From Echiichthys vipera (Eukaryota; Chordata; Actinopteri; Perciformes; Trachinidae), in assembly GCA_963691815.1 (NCBI GenBank), contig OY829650.1:5539172-5603171 (forward strand): DNA of 64,000 nucleotides. The letters run 5' to 3'. The notes under the pieces were generated by a model. The model did no database searches. It was not told the origin of the DNA and was given only the letters and a program-made list of their open reading frames with translations. The position numbers were made by a program, and so were the translations under genes. Shown here in pieces: positions 14,101-25,835 of the stretch; the first letter of the stretch is position 1, and each line of letters begins with the position of its first letter.

Positions 14101-15240
14101 AGACACTCTCATCTGGGCGACCTTGCTTTCTTCCTGTGTTTCCAGGTTTGGGGGAGGTTGGAGGGGGGTGAAAGGTGAGAGGTCAGCCTTGTGCTCGGTG
14201 CTGTCTCGGCCTCTGTCAACACAACCTCTGCTCTGTAATACCATTTCCCCTGGATCATACTAAAAGGGAGGCGGGGGTAATGGAGAGCAGTCAAGACGAC
14301 AGTCAATTAGCTGCACTATTATGAGCTGACATACCACAGTGAGCACTTTACATCATGCCATACATACTGAATGTGCGGAACAATCAGATACTACAATTAT
14401 CCTATCATACATTGAAAGTACGTTTTATGAAAAAAAAAATTAAACATCAGAATATGATCATTCACTTAAACAGCTTTGGAATCAGTAATGTAAAATATGT
14501 GATATTGTTATACATCCTGGCCCTTGGCCCCACCAACCTTATTATATAGATAAACCCTAACTTCAAGTTTAATGTCGTCATCTTAAGGAACTTATATCCT
14601 TAACGCATCCAAAATGTAAATTTAATCAAATCCAGTAATATAAACCCAACAGATGTGCTGCCTCCAAGCAATCTCGTAAGGTGTCCGAAATCCTCCCCTC
14701 ACTTCAAGTTTGACCTCTTACCTCTACCTCATTTGTAGTGGGGATCTAAACTCTTGTTTTTTGAGTCTTTCGGTCAGACATCAAAAAGACCATTGGTAGA
14801 ATCAGGCATTAACACGTCCCCACCGTGACCTTTGACCCCGGTGCTCAATTTAAGGCATTTTATGATCTGTTCAATACGCTGTGATCAATGTCAGTTAACT
14901 GTTTTTGTAGGGCGGCCTTCCTCTAAAAGGTCAACGGTCATTGTGATTATGAGCATGCCATGAGTGACCCCCCTCTGGAGCTATTTCTCTTTGACCCCGC
15001 CCATCCCAATATCCCGCAAGGTGCTAGGAGCCGCCTGTCATTTTGATTGATTGTCCCAAAATACAGCAGGGCTAGATCAGCGGTCGGTTTCCGTGGTAAC
15101 TCACAGCGGGTCATGTGTGTGTTTGTGTATGTCTGTGGTCTTTATTAAGAGTGGTCTTTCTCACATGCACAAGTATCGCCCTACAACCCCTCTCCATGTA
15201 GAATACCATGCAAACCTAAATATGGGTTCATCATTTGTTA
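8161..15240. other. Long non-coding stretch
   Basis: Seven kilobases without recognisable genes or elements. It holds T/C-rich patches (9600-9660, 10550-10600, 14010-14060) and short CA patches. The longest open frame (11588-12046, 152 codons) has low-information composition, no family motif and no exon boundaries. A short perfect hairpin (cccctga / tcagggg) sits at about 12180-12198. Confidence 0.4.
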
Positions 15241-15473
15241 CCAGTGTGCGCGTGGACGTGTGCGTGCGTGTTTGTGGGTGTGTGTGTGTGTATGTTTACG
15301 CACAAGTGTGTGCTTTCGTGTCTCAGAGTGTGAGAGCAAGAGACGGGATCTCAGCAATAAGCGACAGAAGGGAATATGTTTTCCTTTCCATTGCCAGGAG
15401 AATGGAAAAATCTTGGGCGTAATGACTCTATCCGTGAAATGGGAGTTAAACCATAATAATCATTAAGGGGCGA

Positions 15474-15506
<33 letters not shown>

Positions 15507-15529
15507 GACACATGCACACGCACACACAT

Positions 15530-15569
<40 letters not shown>
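15241..15569. repeat. (TG)n patch followed by two (CA)n tracts
   Basis: A loose TG-rich patch (about 15245-15310) is followed by (CA)n at 15475-15505 and (CA)n at 15534-15569, separated by a CA-rich spacer. Opposite-sense dinucleotide tracts within 300 bases can pair as a hairpin in single-stranded DNA. The His-Thr and Cys-Val frames here are repeat translations. Confidence 0.85.
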
Positions 15570-15571
<2 letters not shown>

Positions 15572-17062
15572 ATAAAGAGCGTACACATCGCCAGCTGCTT
15601 TGTTCTGCCCCATAGCTCCCCTGTGAAAACACTTCTCCGGGACAAGTCACACACTAACACATTCATACAGATGCAACAGCATCAATGCAAACTCACACAC
15701 ACAAATCCTAAGGTTAGCACTTGTAATACCATGAGAAAGCATCTCAAACATTTTAGGCCATAAAGTCTGACCGTACAAGCTCATACATGTCATTATACTT
15801 GCATGTTCCTGGACCCTTTTTTCTTTTGCGCTGACAGTGCAGAGAGCAGTGTTTGGACAATGAAGTGGTCCTTGCGGTCGGATCCTCCATTTTGAGAGAT
15901 GAACACTAATGACTGCTGAGCCACCGGCCTGACAGCCAGCGATGGGAAACATGCAGCTCAGCAGCCCTCCCCTCTCAGAAACACTACAGTATTACCAGGT
16001 CATTTGGTTTGTTTTTTTCCCCGGACTCCCTCTGTTCATACCTGATGTCGGTTTTATTGCCTCTTATCTGTTGCTATATAAGATGGTGGTCCCCAGGGTG
16101 CATCCACATGGGTTTGATAGCTAGAGATGTCTCTGTGTCTCTGTCTTTCCTTCTGTCTCTTTTTGGTCTCCGGTTTCATCACAGCTGTCCACTTTTCGGC
16201 CCCCTCATTCTCGCTGTAACCCCGCCTACTTGTGTCTCTCTGTCATTTTAACCTTCACTCTCTGTCTGTCTGTGCCTGTCAGTCTCTCCCCTCCTCTCTA
16301 CTTTTTTCGCTTTCATCATGGCTCTGTTTTTCTGCCGAGGTGAGTGTTGATAGCTCCCATATTTTCTCCCAGCCATATTCTCCACTCCCGTTCTCTCGTC
16401 CTTCCTGGCCCACCCCATCTTCCCATCCCTTGTTCCCTCGCCTGGACTAAATCAGACAACACATCATAGCGAAAAAGGCAGTATTCAGAAGGATTCAGCA
16501 CATTGCCATGTTTTTTTCCTCTTCTTTAAGCCACAGTGCTATGGTGTTGTCATTGTCTTGGGACATTTTCAGGGGATGACACACGTTGGGAGGCATGATA
16601 GTGTATACCATGAGGAGATATTGGCTTTCCACGTATACCAATGTAGTGTAGTATATATGGAAATAAACAAGAGGGATTTCTTTATGGAAATACTGGATTT
16701 ATAGGATTTTTGCATCAGAAAGTAATTCTCTGGATTAGCCAAAAAAAATTATTTTACCATCTGGTTACCATTTCATTACCATAACAATTTCCATAAAATG
16801 TACTGTAATATAGATATATTCTACTGTGAAATGACTGTGATTTTTCCCATCGCTCACCCCTGGTTGGGAATAATCACGCTGCTTCAAATTGCTTCTGAAA
16901 CAGAGATACCATCCATTAAACAAAGAGTTTAACCTCTGTGACATGTTTGTTTCTCCCCACTTACTTCGGTGGTCCCAACTGCTCTTACATTAACACAAAA
17001 ACCATTGATCATCACCACTAATGGTTAACATGAATAACTGCAGTGAATATATAAAGAATAGA
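15570..17062. other. Non-coding stretch
   Basis: Contains a T/C-rich region (16130-16450) on the plus strand and otherwise unique sequence. No element or gene recognised. Confidence 0.4.
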
Positions 17063-17416
17063 CACAGAAATTGTAACTCAACGTCAGCAAAACAAAAAAA
17101 AGGGTCTTTGGCTCCCCACAACCCCACCACTCCATCATCACTAACAATGACATAGTAGAGACAGTAGACCATTTTAAAAACCTTGGACTCACAATTGACA
17201 ACAACCCCCCCTTTGAACACCACACAACAGACTACAGATCTACGAAAAAGGAAACCAGAGAATGTCAATAGTGCGCAAACTAAGGGACTTCATGTTGCCC
17301 CCCACCTACTCCTACTACTGTATACGTGCATTATCCAACCCATTCTACTGTACTGTTCCACATGCTTCTTCAATATGCTCACTGTAAAAAAAATAGTGAT
17401 AGACTCACTCAGATAA
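17063..17416 (+). pseudogene. LINE reverse-transcriptase C-terminal relic, left part
   Basis: One frame reads LNVSKTKK, then VETVDHFKNLGLTIDN. A second frame, after stops and frameshifts, reads LLLLYTCIIQPILLYC and FFNMLTVKK. This is the stretch behind the catalytic core in L2/CR1/Rex-type non-LTR retrotransposons (LN.SKTKE, then V...KYLG..ID, then the YRS.I.PIL...C.WF..L thumb). At least two frame changes and internal stops make it a dead copy. The same gene continues after a SINE insertion at 17683. Confidence 0.75.
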
Positions 17417-17417
17417 C

Positions 17418-17682
17418 AGCGACAGTGGCTGTGGCTCAGAGTAGAGTGGGTTGTCCTCCATTCGAGAGATCAGTGGTTCGATCCTCTGCTCCTCGAGTCC
17501 GCATGTCAAAGTGTCCTTAGATTAAATCTAATCCACATTCACATAAATTAGATCTAGATTAGATTAGATGGTATGTAGATGTTCACTGCCATCTGTGTGA
17601 ATGGGTGAATGTGACTAGTGTGAAAGCGCCTTGAGTAGTCAGAAGACTAGAAAGGCGCTATAGAAGTACAAGTCCATTTACC
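17418..17682 (+). mobile_element. tRNA-derived SINE (family A), inserted in LINE relic
   Basis: The head has a Pol III A box (tggctcagagtagagtggg, 17432-17450) and B box (ggttcgatcct, 17475-17485). The body has 'gaatgggtgaatgtgac'. The tail 'aaagcgccttgag...gaaaggcgctatag...agtccatttacc' is the L2-like tail of a very common teleost SINE. The short repeat 'ataac' flanks it (17413-17417 and 17683-17687), consistent with target-site duplication. An AGATTAGATT-type internal expansion occurs near 17520-17570. A second copy of this family lies inverted near 31.5 kb. Confidence 0.85.
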
Positions 17683-17885
17683 ATAACTAATACGGCTGCC
17701 TAAATAATGGGTCTTCAGACCCCAAATCTACAGGAATCAAACAACAAGGCATTATGCAATAACCCTGCGCTGATTCTCACTCCTACCGTCTGGCAGGAGG
17801 TATAGTACTGTGAGGTGCAACAAAGCCCGTTTCAGCAGAAGCCTCTGGAACTTATCAACCAGATAATCAACCAAACAATGCCTCA
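17683..17885 (+). pseudogene. LINE reverse-transcriptase relic, right part
   Basis: After the SINE the LINE reading resumes: ITNTAA, IMGLQTPNLQE, a segment ending LTPTVWQEV, then QQSPFQQK. This matches the end of the open frame in the same LINE group (RI.NTAAKIIG, then LPSGRRYR.P.CKT.RY..SFIP). Its colinearity with the 17063-17416 piece shows that one old LINE copy was split by the younger SINE. Stops are present. Confidence 0.65.
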
Positions 17886-17998
17886 CAGATACATTTATGC
17901 AACAACGCATTTATCCCATTTACTTCCAATTGCATAACTGTATGTGTGTGTTCCCAGAATAGGGGATCTGTGAGAAGACCTTTTGTTTCTGCGTGTTT

Positions 17999-18022
17999 GT
18001 GTGTGTGTGTGTGTGTGTGTGT
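17999..18022. repeat. (GT)n microsatellite
   Basis: Twelve GT units, uninterrupted. Confidence 0.9.
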
Positions 18023-20394
18023 CACCCATTCATTTTCTATTAATTAATATTAAAGTGTTACAAAGTTGACCAAACCACTCAAAATGCAATGAAAGTGGTG
18101 ATCAGCAGTTGTATATGCTTAAACCTAGTGTGGAGGAAATCATGAGGCCTTGAGACAATCAAATGTAAAAAACAATATTTGTGATTGATTAAAAGAGGAA
18201 ATCTGTCAGATTTGACCCAAACACGACAGAAAGGTCAACATTTTGGAAAATACCTTCATTCACATTCTTGCAGTTAGTGAGAAGATCGATGCCATTCGCA
18301 TGTCTGTAGATAGATTTGGAAAAAAAAACTTTGCGTGAAGCCAGTATAGCCATTTCCCCATTGCTAGTATTATGCTAAGCTGAGCTAACTGTCTCTTGGC
18401 AACATATAGTTAACATACAGATGAGAGTGGCATCACATTTATTTTTCCGGAAATGCCAAACCAGTGTGTTTAAAAGACTTTTGCTGTATATGTCGTTTAT
18501 TAAGTACTTTCTGTTGTATCGATAGGGTAAATTTTTCATGCACACTTAATTTAGCATCTTTTCTGTTGAAGGGTCCTAATAAGGAAAAACCCAAACAGAC
18601 AATAACAGACATAGACAAACACTGAGACAATATTCCAAACCAACAATAGCGAATGTTGTTTTCATGTAATGCGTTGTATTGTTTCTGATCCAAACTGACC
18701 AAAGAAAGCCTGTATTTTAATTTGCATTTTGTTCACTGGCATGTTGAAGTGTCTCATGTTAACACTGTGTCCAACTGCATCCAAGAATACCAAATAAAAC
18801 GTGAAATTTAATCAGCAAAGGAGTCTTGTTATTTATATACAGTCTCTTGACTGTGACTGTGAACACCCAGTATCGTCATCAGTGGAGAGTTGCAATGTAA
18901 TCAGTCTTGGTCAACCAGTTATTCATGCCTAGATGTCCGCTCTCTTGTTTTCTTTCTTGGATCAACATGGCATTCAAGACGGCAGAAACATACATTCCCA
19001 GTGTGCCTATGAGTGATCGCTGTAGCCAGAGCTTCGGTTACACTTTTCTTTCCAACATACAGCCAGAGAAAAAAGGCACCCTCCTTAAAAGTTTGGAATC
19101 CAGGACATCTTTTTCAAGCCTATTCTCAGATTGTGATAGATCCATCAACGTCAGCCTCGTAGTTTGAGCCAATTGTTCTGTCCTGCCGTGATTTGATGGC
19201 TTCCATATGAGTGGTATCCTCTTATATTATAATGGGAACTGCAATCAGGATCAGTGTGCGAACGGTGGCTGACATCCTGCCATAAAGCGCACTGGAGCAG
19301 ATGGAGAAAAGCTGTGAACACATGCATGTCTGTACGCTTTTAGATTTGACTGAATCCAGACAATAGTTTCACACATACACCAAGCACACAACCTGTACTG
19401 CTGTTACTGTTGTCATTCTTCATCTTGTATCACTGGTGCACAGTCGGTGGTGCTTTCAGCCTTCAGGACAGGGATGGTTCTGGAGACAGCACTTTTACGG
19501 TGAGGTAAAATAGCCCTGTCCTCCCCAATCCCAGCTCAAATCCATCAGCTCCAGCGGCTCCCATCACGGAAAGAAACCAAGGGGGAGGGAAGGATGGTGA
19601 TCACCAACTTGGCAGGCTTCCAGAATAATTTTTGAAAACGTCCCAGAGACCAAAAACCGTTCCAGAAATAGACTCCTTAACAGTGTAACATTAAAGAAAG
19701 AAAGCCATAAGTAGAGGGCTATTGGAAGCATAATGAAAAATAATACACTGTGGGAATGGAAAGCTTGAGTCCTGAACGGTTATTAAATTATGGCAGTTGT
19801 GAAACGGCTAAACACTGTAGCCGTACAAACTGTATCAGAAAAGGTCACCTGAGAGAAAAAAGGCCACTTTCAAGTTTTATTTCTTTAAAACAATCAAATC
19901 TGCCAGTTAATCAAACCATAAAACATGATTTGCATTTGAACCCTATATCAAAAAGAAAATCTGTTATTGGAAAAATTACACTTCAAATCGGATCATTTTG
20001 TTTCAAAACTGGAGGCTGTGTTTTTAATGGGAGGAGGCCCAGATGGATGTACAGCTGGTTTGAAGTGTCTATGATGTGAATAAACGAGAAAACCAAAAAT
20101 CTGAAGCTCTTTTGGTTGTTTGCCTTTGAGATTGTTTGAGTGTTCAGAGTGTGTAGTATGTGCATATCTGTGTATTGTCTTTCACCTCTGGTTTTGAATT
20201 TTTTACAAGTTTAATTTCAGTTATTTTAATACATAAAAGACAGTAATAACTTGATATGATGGAGGTTTTTGTACCGAAATTAAAGAGTGGATGTGAGACT
20301 TAAGAAGCAAAAATAAGGAGCATAAAATACAACATATTGTCATCGACAGGTTTGTATGATATCTTTAGAAATGTTATATACAACAATTTGTATG
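18023..20394. other. Non-coding stretch
   Basis: AT-rich unique sequence. No gene, SINE head or element end recognised. Confidence 0.45.
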
Positions 20395-20732
20395 ATCATT
20401 CATTCATCTTCAACCGTTTGTCCCTATCGGGGTCGCGGGGGGGCTAGAGCCGATCCCAGCTGAGATCGGGCGTGAGGCGGGGTCCACCCTGGACAGGAAG
20501 CCAGTCTATCACAGGACACATAGAGATGCACAGAGACAGACAACCATTCACACCTACGGGCAATTTTAGAGTCATCAATGAACCGAACACCTGCACGTCT
20601 TTTGAATTGTGGGAGGAAACCGGAGAACTTGGAGAAAACCCACGCAGACACAGGGAGAACATGCAAACTCCACACAGAAAGGCCCCAGCCGGGATGCAAA
20701 CCTGGAAACCTGCACTGTCGCCTCACAGCGAC
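20395..20732 (-). mobile_element. tRNA-derived SINE (family C), head partly inverted
   Basis: Read on the minus strand this is a common teleost SINE: a body with 'gtttcctcccacaattcaaa' and 'cgtaggtgtgaatggttgt', a core 'tgatagactggcttcct', and a tail in ATGA units (plus-strand 'tcattcattcatc' at 20397). On the plus strand the order ends '...gatgcaaacctgg' and should continue into the complement of the A box. Instead 20712-20732 (gcactgtcgcctcacagcgac) is in the opposite orientation. A sister copy lies at 46.9-47.2 kb. Open frames here are SINE translations. Confidence 0.85.
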
Positions 20733-21289
20733 ACCAATCTTACAAATTATGATGTTCTATTTATCACTATGAAGCAAATACATATGATATCTCACAAAAA
20801 GTGGACTGTAACGGTTAAGTTTAGGCCACAAAAGGTGAGGGGTAGCGTTAGGCATCAAAACAACTTAGTACTTCCAGGCCGTGAACACCCGTCCCCCAAG
20901 GAAAGTTCGGTTTTGGGACCCATCAACCACCCCAACCCTCCTTAGTAAGCGGAGTTTAACTGTCTTTTTGTAAATGCTCCAGAAGTCATCTCGACCATAA
21001 TAAATACAGTGCGTAACTTTCCATAGTTTTATGTATTCTGTGAACAAAGTTGTGTTCTGTAATGAGATAAAATGAGTCACCACGGGTCCACAAGCGATCA
21101 ACCAATGGGAGGAAGAGGACTAGATCAATCTTTAGAACAAATGATGATGAAAGAAATTGAAATTGAAATTGAATTGAAAGAAGTAGATTCTCAGTCAAAA
21201 ACATGCCTCTCTCCACTTCCTCTCCTCTCTATGAATTATACATTAATATATATACATACATCAATGCATGTTACTAATTCAACTTCTTC
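20733..21289. other. Non-coding stretch with possible old repeat
   Basis: The phrases 'ttaagtttaggccacaaaa' and 'catcaaaacaacttagt' (20814-20868) resemble wording of dispersed teleost DNA repeats. No ends could be delimited. Confidence 0.3.
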
Positions 21290-21816
21290 CCCGGAGTTGT
21301 TTGTGCTTTGTCGTCTCGCAGGTCTCTGCTGATCGTGGTGGTGCCTGCTGCCGTGGTCCTACATGACGCTTCCTGATGCTGTTATAATCTATAACCTCAG
21401 CTGTGCTTGTTTCTACTATTCTGCTGTATTAACCGCCATAACATATAAGTCATATTCACATTACTATAGATATTATTATAGTTACTGGAAGTGTGTCTGT
21501 CTCTGTCTTTGTGTCTGTCTTTGTCTCTCTCTGTCCATCTGTCCATCTTTTCTCTCTTTCCCTCTTCTTTTCTTCCTCCCCAACCGGTGCAGACAGATGT
21601 GCGTCCTCCACAGAGCTGGGTCTGTCTGACGTTCCTGTCTGTTATAGGGAAGGTTTTCAACGCCACCGTACTCTACAGGGGAATTGTTGGGTCTATGTAA
21701 ATCATAAATAAGTCATAGAGTGTGGTCTTTACCTACTCTGTAAAGTGTCCTGAGATAACTTTTGTTATGATTTCGCACTATAAATAAAATTGAATTGAAT
21801 TTAATTGAATTGAATA
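21290..21816 (+). repeat. L2-like LINE 3' untranslated end
   Basis: The sequence ends 'ggggaattgttgggtctat...ctctgtaaagtgtcctgag...cactataaataaaattg' with a (GAATT)n-type tail at 21790-21816. That is the 3' end of an abundant L2-group LINE of fish. Upstream wording such as 'ccccaaccggtgcagac' (21579) also fits. The left boundary is uncertain, and a T/C-rich patch (21490-21580) has expanded inside it. No protein part is left. Confidence 0.65.
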
Positions 21817-22913
21817 TATATAATAGGATTAGATTTATCAACATTATTTAAGAAAAAGCCTTCTACCAATGTGGTATTAATGTAAAATATCCAGAAGTGA
21901 GCTCTGCTGAACCAAATCTGAGGTCAAAGTGAGTAATTTTAATATTTGTGTTATCAGATTAGATTAATCCAGTGTTTTACTCTGGGTCAGGGTGTGTGTA
22001 CTTGTACTGTACTATGTATTGTGTATAGGAGCAAATTACTCTAAGATCTCTCTGGTCAGGTTGACCGGAGGCTTTCATATGGGGATCTGCCATGTCTCCC
22101 TTACACACCACTAAATCTAGGCCATAATCACACCCTAATTCACATGCTCATAAATCTTCTCCGCCAGGCTCTGATGTCAGCCCTACGGAAACACACTCTC
22201 TCATACACACACATATATAATGTTCATCATAAACTATTGCGGGGGGATATTTTTAACAATTCATTTCAATGCCTTTTCCAGTGCCAAAGTTTGGGGCCTT
22301 TGAAGTTTGAGTGGAAGTGCAAGAGAGTGCTAGTTTAATTTCTCTGTACTCAAAGGCTGCCAAGGTCCACGAGGACTTTCAAAAAGCATTCAGACAGCTA
22401 TAAAATTAAGCCCTGTTACAAAACACAACATGATAAAAGAAAGGGGGGGTTCAAGTGCTTTCTAAATGTGAAGTTAAAAGAGAATGTCAAGGGGTGGGAT
22501 AGCAATTCAAAACATTTACCAAATCTGTTACAGACAGACGGACATTCATCTTTTTTAGAGCGCCTGTGATGATACGAAATAGCTTGGTACCGCTTGTGAA
22601 ATCAAGAACAGATCCGTGGCAAAGAGCACTTTAGGTTAAAGTGACAGTATTCAACTTTGAAGATATAATATTCTGGCATGTCTTACGCTTTGATTGCCTT
22701 GAAACAATATCCAATCACCCTTTCCCTTTCTACTTTGAGAGATGAAGGGTCAAGAGAGTAAGATGCAACAGAAACAACAGATGAAGTGAAACAGAGGCAC
22801 AAAGGAGTATTTGTATCACAACATTCGTAAAGATTGATCATGGTTGTATCGATGCCTGAATCGTGTGAAAATCCAAATTGATTAACCACTTCGACGGCAG
22901 TTTTTGTGAGATT
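21817..22913. other. Non-coding stretch
   Basis: Unique, AT-rich. Nothing recognised. Confidence 0.45.
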
Positions 22914-23068
22914 GCTCTAACAAACCTGAGCCTAATGATTTTTTAAACCTGTGAAAAGCGTCAGCTGCTTGATAACGAGCCCATCATTAGACTCAGGTGT
23001 GTTAGAGCAGAGAGAAACCTAAAACATGCAGGACAGTGGCTCTCCAGGAGCAGGGTTGGGCAGCCCTG
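22914..23068 (-). mobile_element. Truncated hAT-type foldback MITE
   Basis: Same family as the complete element at 35532-35744, in opposite orientation. Shared blocks are 'cttgataacgagc', 'actcaggtgtgttag', 'aaacatgcaggacagtggc' and the terminal 'gggcagccctg'. The two arms (gctctaac... and ...gttagagc) can pair. The outer part of one arm is missing, and no 8-bp duplication could be matched to the right flank ctctagtc. Confidence 0.75.
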
Positions 23069-23795
23069 CTCTAGTCTCTGGAGGTAACAGCTTATATTAC
23101 TGGGGTTCCAGTGTAGCCAACGGATATCTAAAATAAGGGATATCTGGGTCTCTTCTGTGTGCCGTGTCAGATGAGCAACTTAAGATGCGAGACCAGAGTT
23201 GGAGTTTAGAGTGTCTATAAAAAGACATACTCGTATGAATGCAGATTGAAATGTCTAGTGACTAAAAAGCTATGTCGTTGGTAGACGATAGAGCCAGTAG
23301 GTTCCAAGATTGCATTTCAGCCAATGTGTCCCACCACGCGGACCGTTTACCTGCATGCAACCAAAGCCCGCTCAAATGTTACTGGTTGGTCACATTAAGA
23401 ATACAAATACATATTTTATCCTGTTGCCTAAAAATGTAGCATTCACATGCAGATATCTGTTAATAGAGATTATAACAACTGTAGCTGGGGCTCCCCATTC
23501 AGTCAATTCAGCCACATATTTCAAACTTTATGCAATAAAAAATAAATGAGCAGCAAAGTAGATGACACAAAGTAATTACAAACATCACTGAAAATGTTAT
23601 GCATGTCCAACATCATATATCACGGCTGTACGACCAAACGCAGGAGAGGAATGAGCATCATCTGTGAGTGATGCAGAAGAGGAGAAAAGAGAGTGAGAGA
23701 GGGAAAGAAGAGAGGTCCTCCTTCTCCTCCTGCTCTCATCGGTCTCCAGCACATTAATTGAGTTTGGATGGATTGGAGATCGATGGTGGGAGGCC

Positions 23796-23820
23796 CCTCG
23801 ATAGCTCAGCGGTAAGAGGG
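23796..23820 (+). other. tRNA-like 5'-half fragment
   Basis: The sequence 'cctcgatagctcagcggtaa' followed by 'gaggg' resembles the first half of a tRNA (acceptor strand, then the D-arm A box tagctcagcggt), closest by eye to tRNA-Tyr. No anticodon arm or B box follows, so it is not a tRNA gene. It could be chance or a relic of a SINE head. Confidence 0.35.
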
Positions 23821-24786
23821 ATTAAAATTTGAAATCAATTAGTTTTGTGTCTGCAAATCCTTACCTCTGCGGGAAGGGAAAATCAATTAAGGAAATTAAA
23901 AGTTGAAGCAACGACAAGAAAGTCATTTTCAACGAGCCTCTCTGCTTTCATCTCTGCCGGAGCTCAGACGCCGAGTGGCACCGAGGATCAGATGGTGCCT
24001 TTATCTCGAGTCCTTAGAAGAGCCTGTGCCCCCTGTGCAAAAATTCAAGGGAGGTATCTGACCTTTGAACTTTTGGCCTCTGAAGTGACGGGACTCCCAG
24101 CACACCTGGCTCACCGTGCCGCGCGGAACACACACAAAGACACTTACACTGAGATAAAATGAAGCTGAAGTTGAGGTTCAAAAGTCTGCACAAAGAAAGC
24201 TGAAAAAAAAATCAATATCGGCAGCGTTTATTTGATGTACAGAAAGCAAAGCCCTGAAAAAATATAACTATTTCATTCTGAATTTCACAAAAGCCTGGAG
24301 CTCTTATACATCAAACTCTGACTTCAAACTCCCGAGGCTTTTGAGCCACGTTTTCAAACAATCCCCTGGAAGTCCTTCTCACATAGTATAGAAATGCATA
24401 TGCTTTCTATCTTACACAGCCCACATATGAATGTGTTTGTTGTCAAAAAATGACCACGCCAGCTTCGCAACACTCCTAATCTCTTCGAGGCAGAGGTATT
24501 GTGATAAAAGTGCTGAGATAGATGCTGGGTACAGAGATAGAAAGGTTAGAGGTAAGCAGATAGGGAGTCTCTTTGAAGATGATGTCTGTCCTGCCCGGCA
24601 ACAGACCACACAGTGCAGTGAGCCGATAGGTCACATCATCCTCTCTGTAGGAAATCATCACCAGGGGTCAGAGGTCAGCCGGTGACAAAACAGCAACCGT
24701 AGGGTAGGGTTGAGGTGAAAGACATCACTAGATTGTGCAGATGTTAACACACGTCTACAATAACGTGTACACACCCACGCAGACGT

Positions 24787-24831
<45 letters not shown>

Positions 24832-24835
24832 CGCA
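24787..24835. repeat. (AC)n microsatellite
   Basis: About 22 AC units with GC-containing interruptions at both ends. Confidence 0.93.
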
Positions 24836-25139
24836 CTTACAGAGAATTGCATCTTTTATCATTTCTTTTTTTAAAAATAAAAAACTGTTCATCAATGCGC
24901 TGATATTTAGCACTTAACTGTATTTCTGATGCATTATAATAGTTACATGATACAGAGAGGTCACACAATGCTTTGTGATCCAGATTGTGTTGTGTTGCAG
25001 ATTTTTTGGTCTAATATCACACCCAGAAATGTATTTGCATGTGCTCTTTCTATAACAATACCAATATCAAGCATCACTTGTATGCAAATCTTTATTTTAC
25101 AGTTATCAAACATCATCTTTGTTTTTCTGATTTAATGCT

Positions 25140-25570
25140 AATTTATTTGTGTGAAACCACACATTTGTATGTACTTATTACTGCTGTGATCACAAGATGC
25201 TGCATACTCTCCCCAGAACAGAGCATTGTAGTGTCATAGGCAAAGTGTTTGATTATATGAATATATCCTTTATATATAGAACCGACTGGGTCCTGATACT
25301 GACCCCTGGGGGACTCCACAAGTAATATCCAAGCATGTTGATTCATTCTCACCTATCTTTGCAAACTGTTAAACTGTCTTAAATAGCTTCTCAACCAATT
25401 CAGCACAATCCCGCTGATGCTATCGTTTTCAATTTATGAAGAATCATTGTGATCAGTGGTATCAAGGGCTTTTTCTAGATCTATAAATTCTCCCACTGCA
25501 TGCTTTTTTTGTTGATACAATTAGTTCTTTGTTCTATTAGTTCATTAAAATAGGTCTCTCTCCAGTAACT
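25140..25570 (-). pseudogene. LINE reverse-transcriptase catalytic core relic
   Basis: On the minus strand, going down in coordinate, the frames give FNELIEQRTNCINKK, then EFIDLEKALDTTDH, then LNWLRSYL, then CGVPQGSVSGP, then FAYDTTMLCSGESMQ. These are the ordered motifs of non-LTR reverse transcriptase (block A F.DL.KAFDT.DH, the GVPQGS block, and the FADDT box). The FADDT box reads FAYDT, so a catalytic aspartate is lost. Several frameshifts and a TAA stop interrupt it. The clade looks like the L2/CR1/jockey group. No matching 3' end was found on this strand nearby. Confidence 0.8.
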
Positions 25571-25800
25571 TCATTGGCATCTTTGTGTTAATAACACTTC
25601 TTCTTCACTTACTCACTTACTTTTGATTCTGCACATGGGCTCAACTCGACCTCTCGCTGCTTTAAGTTGACCAACGCAACTTTAAAATCTCTATATTTCT
25701 TGTACATGTTTTATATCATGCTTTGATTATATTCCCCCTGTACTCACAATAATGCTTTATGAGCACCACTTCAAGAGTTACCCACTAAACTTTACAGAAG

Positions 25801-25801
<1 letters not shown>

Positions 25802-25834
<33 letters not shown>
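25802..25834. repeat. (AC)n microsatellite
   Basis: Sixteen uninterrupted AC units. Confidence 0.93.

Positions 25835-25835
<1 letters not shown>

Larger units (their letters stand above)
23069..25139. other. Non-coding stretch with old DNA repeat
   Basis: About 23305-23400 ('gcatttcagccaatg', 'gcatgcaaccaaagc', 'actggttggtcac') shares ordered phrases with 40239-40345 and is probably another copy of one degenerate dispersed element. The rest is unique apart from the entries at 23796 and 24787. Confidence 0.4.

Noticed and set aside
13831..14244. 137-codon minus-strand frame with Arg/Lys-rich part
   Set aside because: The basic part comes from a CTT/TTC-rich tract; no domain recognised.
20424..20726. 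100-codon minus frame and its 46930-47301 counterpart as a conserved protein pair
   Set aside because: The similarity is real but comes from two copies of one SINE, not from a gene.
23796..23820. A tRNA-Tyr gene
   Set aside because: Only a 5'-half resemblance; no anticodon arm, T arm or acceptor closure follows.
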